From Comamonadaceae bacterium (GTDB lineage: Bacteria; Pseudomonadota; Gammaproteobacteria; Burkholderiales; Burkholderiaceae_C), in contig CANLWQ010000044.1 of assembly GCA_947494405.1 (NCBI GenBank), positions 1 through 10,635 of the forward strand: a stretch of DNA of 10,635 bases. Reading direction: 5' to 3'. The notes under the pieces are model-generated. The model worked only from the letters and a program-made list of their open reading frames with translations, was not told the DNA's origin and searched no databases. Of this stretch, positions 9,124 through 10,635 are shown in pieces (positions within the stretch are counted from its first letter, which is position 1; each line of letters begins with the position of its first letter). A program made the position numbers and the translations under genes.

Positions 9124-9764
9124 CAGAGCAACTTTTTCAATTCGGCCCAGACATTGGCCAGCATGCGCGGATGCGCTTGGGCATTGGGGTGAATGCGATC
9201 GGCTTGAAATTGTTCTGACGCATTGGGTACGTCGGCAATGCCTTTCAAGAGAAAAGGCACCACAGCGGTTTTGTGTTTTTTAGCCAAACGGGTAAAAAGC
9301 TTAGAAAAATCGGCCGAATAGTCTGCGCCGTAATTGGGTGGAACCTGCATGCCTAGCAATAAAACTTTGGCACCTAGGGTTTGACAAGCTTGGATCATGG
9401 CGAGCAAGTTGTCCTCGGTCATAGCCAAAGGGAAACCACGCAAAGCGTCATTGCCGCCCAATTCAATGATGACGATGCTGGGTTGGTGCTGTTTCAAAAG
9501 CGCCGGCAAACGGGCGCGCCCACCAGCAGTGGTGTCGCCGCTGATGCTGGCATTGACGATCTTCCAAGGTGATTTGTCACGGCCCAGTTGTTGCTCTAAA
9601 AGCGCCACCCAACCGCTGCCACGCGGCAGGCCATACTCGGCGCTGAGCGAGTCACCGACCACCAAAAGCGTTCTGGCGTTAGCAAATGCTAAAGGTTGCA
9701 ATACACCTTGAATCAGCAGGCTCAAGCCGAGCAAGTTAAAGTGTCGTCGTCTCCACAATGGCAC
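9123..9764 (-). CDS. tesA: Arylesterase / acyl-CoA thioesterase I, SGNH hydrolase (TesA-like)
   Basis: This is a periplasmic SGNH/GDSL hydrolase acting on acyl esters or thioesters, related to E. coli TesA and to arylesterases. The 213-residue precursor starts with a signal peptide: basic RRR at 5-7, a hydrophobic core at about 10-26, and a likely cleavage after AFA or ANA near residue 28-30. All four blocks are present: GDSLSAEYG with Ser39, GDTT with Gly76, GGND with Asn105, and the catalytic pair Asp189/His192 in DRIHP. The start codon is GTG at 9764, supported by GGAGG nine bases upstream and by the complete signal peptide. The start region overlaps the divergent ABC gene. The stop overlaps the mnmH start in TGATG, forming a tesA-mnmH operon. 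The true substrate cannot be told from sequence. Confidence 0.93.
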   Translation of the reverse strand: MPLWRRRHFNLLGLSLLIQGVLQPLAFANARTLLVVGDSLSAEYGLPRGSGWVALLEQQLGRDKSPWKIVNASISGDTTAGGRARLPALLKQHQPSIVIIELGGNDALRGFPLAMTEDNLLAMIQACQTLGAKVLLLGMQVPPNYGADYSADFSKLFTRLAKKHKTAVVPFLLKGIADVPNASEQFQADRIHPNAQAHPRMLANVWAELKKLL

Positions 9765-10447
9765 TGCGTATGTCCTCCAGCTTGATAGCCGTCTCTCATG
9801 TTTATAAATCTGTCACCGATGCCACTGGCACCTTAGACATTCTCCGCGATATCGATTTTTCCTTAAATGCCCGCCAAACTTTGGCCATTGTCGGCGCCTC
9901 AGGCTCTGGCAAGAGCACCTTGTTAGCCATCATGGCGGGCTTGGACACGCCTACAAGCGGCCATGTTCATATCGCTGGGCAAGATCTTTTTGCCTTGGAC
10001 GAGGATCAACGGGCTGCTTTGCGAGCCAAACATATTGGGTTTGTTTTCCAAAGCTTTCAGTTGTTGGCCCCTCTCACGGCCTTGGAAAACGTCATGTTGC
10101 CGCTGGAGTTGTCCGGTCACCCCCAACCCAAACCTGCGGCCAAGGAAATGCTGGCTCGCGTGGGCTTGTCCGATCGCCTCAACCACTACCCCAAGGTCAT
10201 GAGCGGTGGCGAGCAGCAACGCGTGGCCTTGGCGCGGGCTTTTGTGGTCAAACCGGATGTTTTGTTGGCCGATGAGCCCACCGGCAGCTTGGACCACGCC
10301 ACAGGCGAAAAAGTCATGGCCTTGATGCTTGAGTTGAATCTGGAGTTGGGCACCACCCTGGTGCTGGTCACGCACGACAGGGCACTGAGTGCGCGTTGTG
10401 ACCAGCGTTTATTGATAGAAGCGGGGCGTGCCGTTTTGCAAGACTAA
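9758..10447 (+). CDS. ybbA: ABC transporter ATP-binding protein, YbbA/LolD-like
   Basis: This is a stand-alone ABC ATPase of 229 residues from the MacB/LolD/FtsE-type group. It has Walker A GASGSGKST (46-54), the Q-loop FVFQSFQLL with Gln98, signature MSGGEQQR (148-155), Walker B VLLADEPTGSLD (168-179) and the H-loop His206. All catalytic residues are present. Being divergent from tesA matches E. coli tesA/ybbA, which favours YbbA over LolD. In E. coli the permease gene ybbP follows, but here smpB (minus strand) begins three bases later, so no membrane partner is adjacent. ATG 9758 gives residues MALRM; ATG 9770 is an equally plausible start, and neither has a Shine-Dalgarno sequence. The first bases overlap the tesA start on the other strand. 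The transported substrate is unknown. Confidence 0.85.
   Translation: MALRMSSSLIAVSHVYKSVTDATGTLDILRDIDFSLNARQTLAIVGASGSGKSTLLAIMAGLDTPTSGHVHIAGQDLFALDEDQRAALRAKHIGFVFQSFQLLAPLTALENVMLPLELSGHPQPKPAAKEMLARVGLSDRLNHYPKVMSGGEQQRVALARAFVVKPDVLLADEPTGSLDHATGEKVMALMLELNLELGTTLVLVTHDRALSARCDQRLLIEAGRAVLQD
9774..9778 (-). promoter_or_regulatory. Strong Shine-Dalgarno sequence of tesA inside the divergent ABC gene
   Basis: The minus strand reads GGAGG here, nine bases before the GTG at 9764. It is the only strong Shine-Dalgarno sequence I found in the window and it decides the tesA start. It lies inside the first codons of the plus-strand ABC ATPase gene, whichever of that gene's two ATGs (9758 or 9770) is used. 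Confidence 0.75.
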
Positions 10448-10450
10448 GCG

Positions 10451-10635
10451 CTAAGCGGTGCGCTTTTTCACGGCACGCTCGACCTCGCGCTTGCCTTCGC
10501 GGTCTTTGATGGTGTCGCGTTTGTCATGCTCTGCTTTGCCCTTGGCCAAGGCAATTTCACATTTAACACGACCATTTTTCCAGTGCAAATTGAGCGGCAC
10601 CAAGGTGTAACCTTTTTGTTCCACCTTGCCAATCA
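10451..10635 (-). CDS. smpB: SsrA-binding protein SmpB, C-terminal part (5' end beyond window)
   Basis: SmpB binds tmRNA and brings it to stalled ribosomes for trans-translation. The last 60 codons and the TAG stop (10451-10453, minus strand) are visible; the rest lies beyond base 10635. The visible part covers the last strands of the OB-like fold ([20 protein letters not shown]), the conserved [13 protein letters not shown] segment that contacts tmRNA, and the basic tail [13 protein letters not shown]. In characterised SmpB this tail enters the empty mRNA channel of the ribosome. The gene converges on the ABC ATPase gene with three bases between stops, so any smpB terminator would lie inside that gene. 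The identification is firm despite truncation. Confidence 0.95.
   Translation of the reverse strand, partial: IGKVEQKGYTLVPLNLHWKNGRVKCEIALAKGKAEHDKRDTIKDREGKREVERAVKKRTA

Noticed and set aside
9801..9808. TTTATAAA as a -10-like element for tesA.
   Set aside because: No acceptable -35 box lies at normal spacing on the minus strand, so I could not support a promoter, although one must exist near here.
10444..10457. Tandem CTAAGCG repeat carrying the ybbA and smpB stop codons.
   Set aside because: Two copies of seven bases with no spacer or further copies; it is explained by the two adjacent stop codons and could be chance.

Overview
The window looks like an ordinary, tightly packed stretch of a betaproteobacterial chromosome, most likely order Burkholderiales and possibly a Comamonadaceae-type organism. 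This rests on the gene order hflX-hflK-hflC-DUF2065-hisZ-purA-phosphoribosyltransferase, on a HisZ that lacks the anticodon domain, and on moderate GC (roughly mid-50s percent by eye). I see no insertion sequence, prophage, CRISPR array, tRNA or rRNA, and no gene-free stretch longer than 65 bases.

Bases 1-3695 (+ strand) hold a membrane-quality-control block. It runs from ribosome-associated GTPase hflX (5' end cut by the window edge) to hflK and hflC, the SPFH membrane proteins that form the complex around protease FtsH, and then a 62-residue DUF2065 membrane protein. A hairpin lies across the hflX stop codon. Bases 3735-8056 (+ strand) hold a biosynthetic block: hisZ (regulatory subunit of ATP phosphoribosyltransferase), purA (adenylosuccinate synthetase), a small PRPP-binding phosphoribosyltransferase and a metC-like cystathionine beta-lyase. 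HisZ, PurA and the phosphoribosyltransferase all touch PRPP, ATP/AMP or IMP metabolism. A TAGAAT box just before hisZ may give this block its own promoter.

Bases 8041-10635 change direction repeatedly with almost no spacer. metC and mnmH (tRNA 2-selenouridine synthase, - strand) converge and overlap by 16 bases. tesA (periplasmic SGNH esterase, - strand) sits upstream of mnmH with a one-base TGATG overlap. tesA and a ybbA-like ABC ATPase (+ strand) diverge, and their start regions overlap by 7 bases. The ATPase then converges on smpB (- strand, C-terminal 60 residues visible) with only 3 bases between stop codons. From 6822 to the end only 5 bases are outside a predicted CDS, so promoters and terminators for these genes must lie inside neighbouring coding sequence.

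I did not find a new biological system. The points most worth a second look are the overlapping divergent tesA/ybbA start regions, the ATPase without its usual ybbP permease next door, the active-site departures in the MetC-like protein, and the hairpin over the hflX stop codon.
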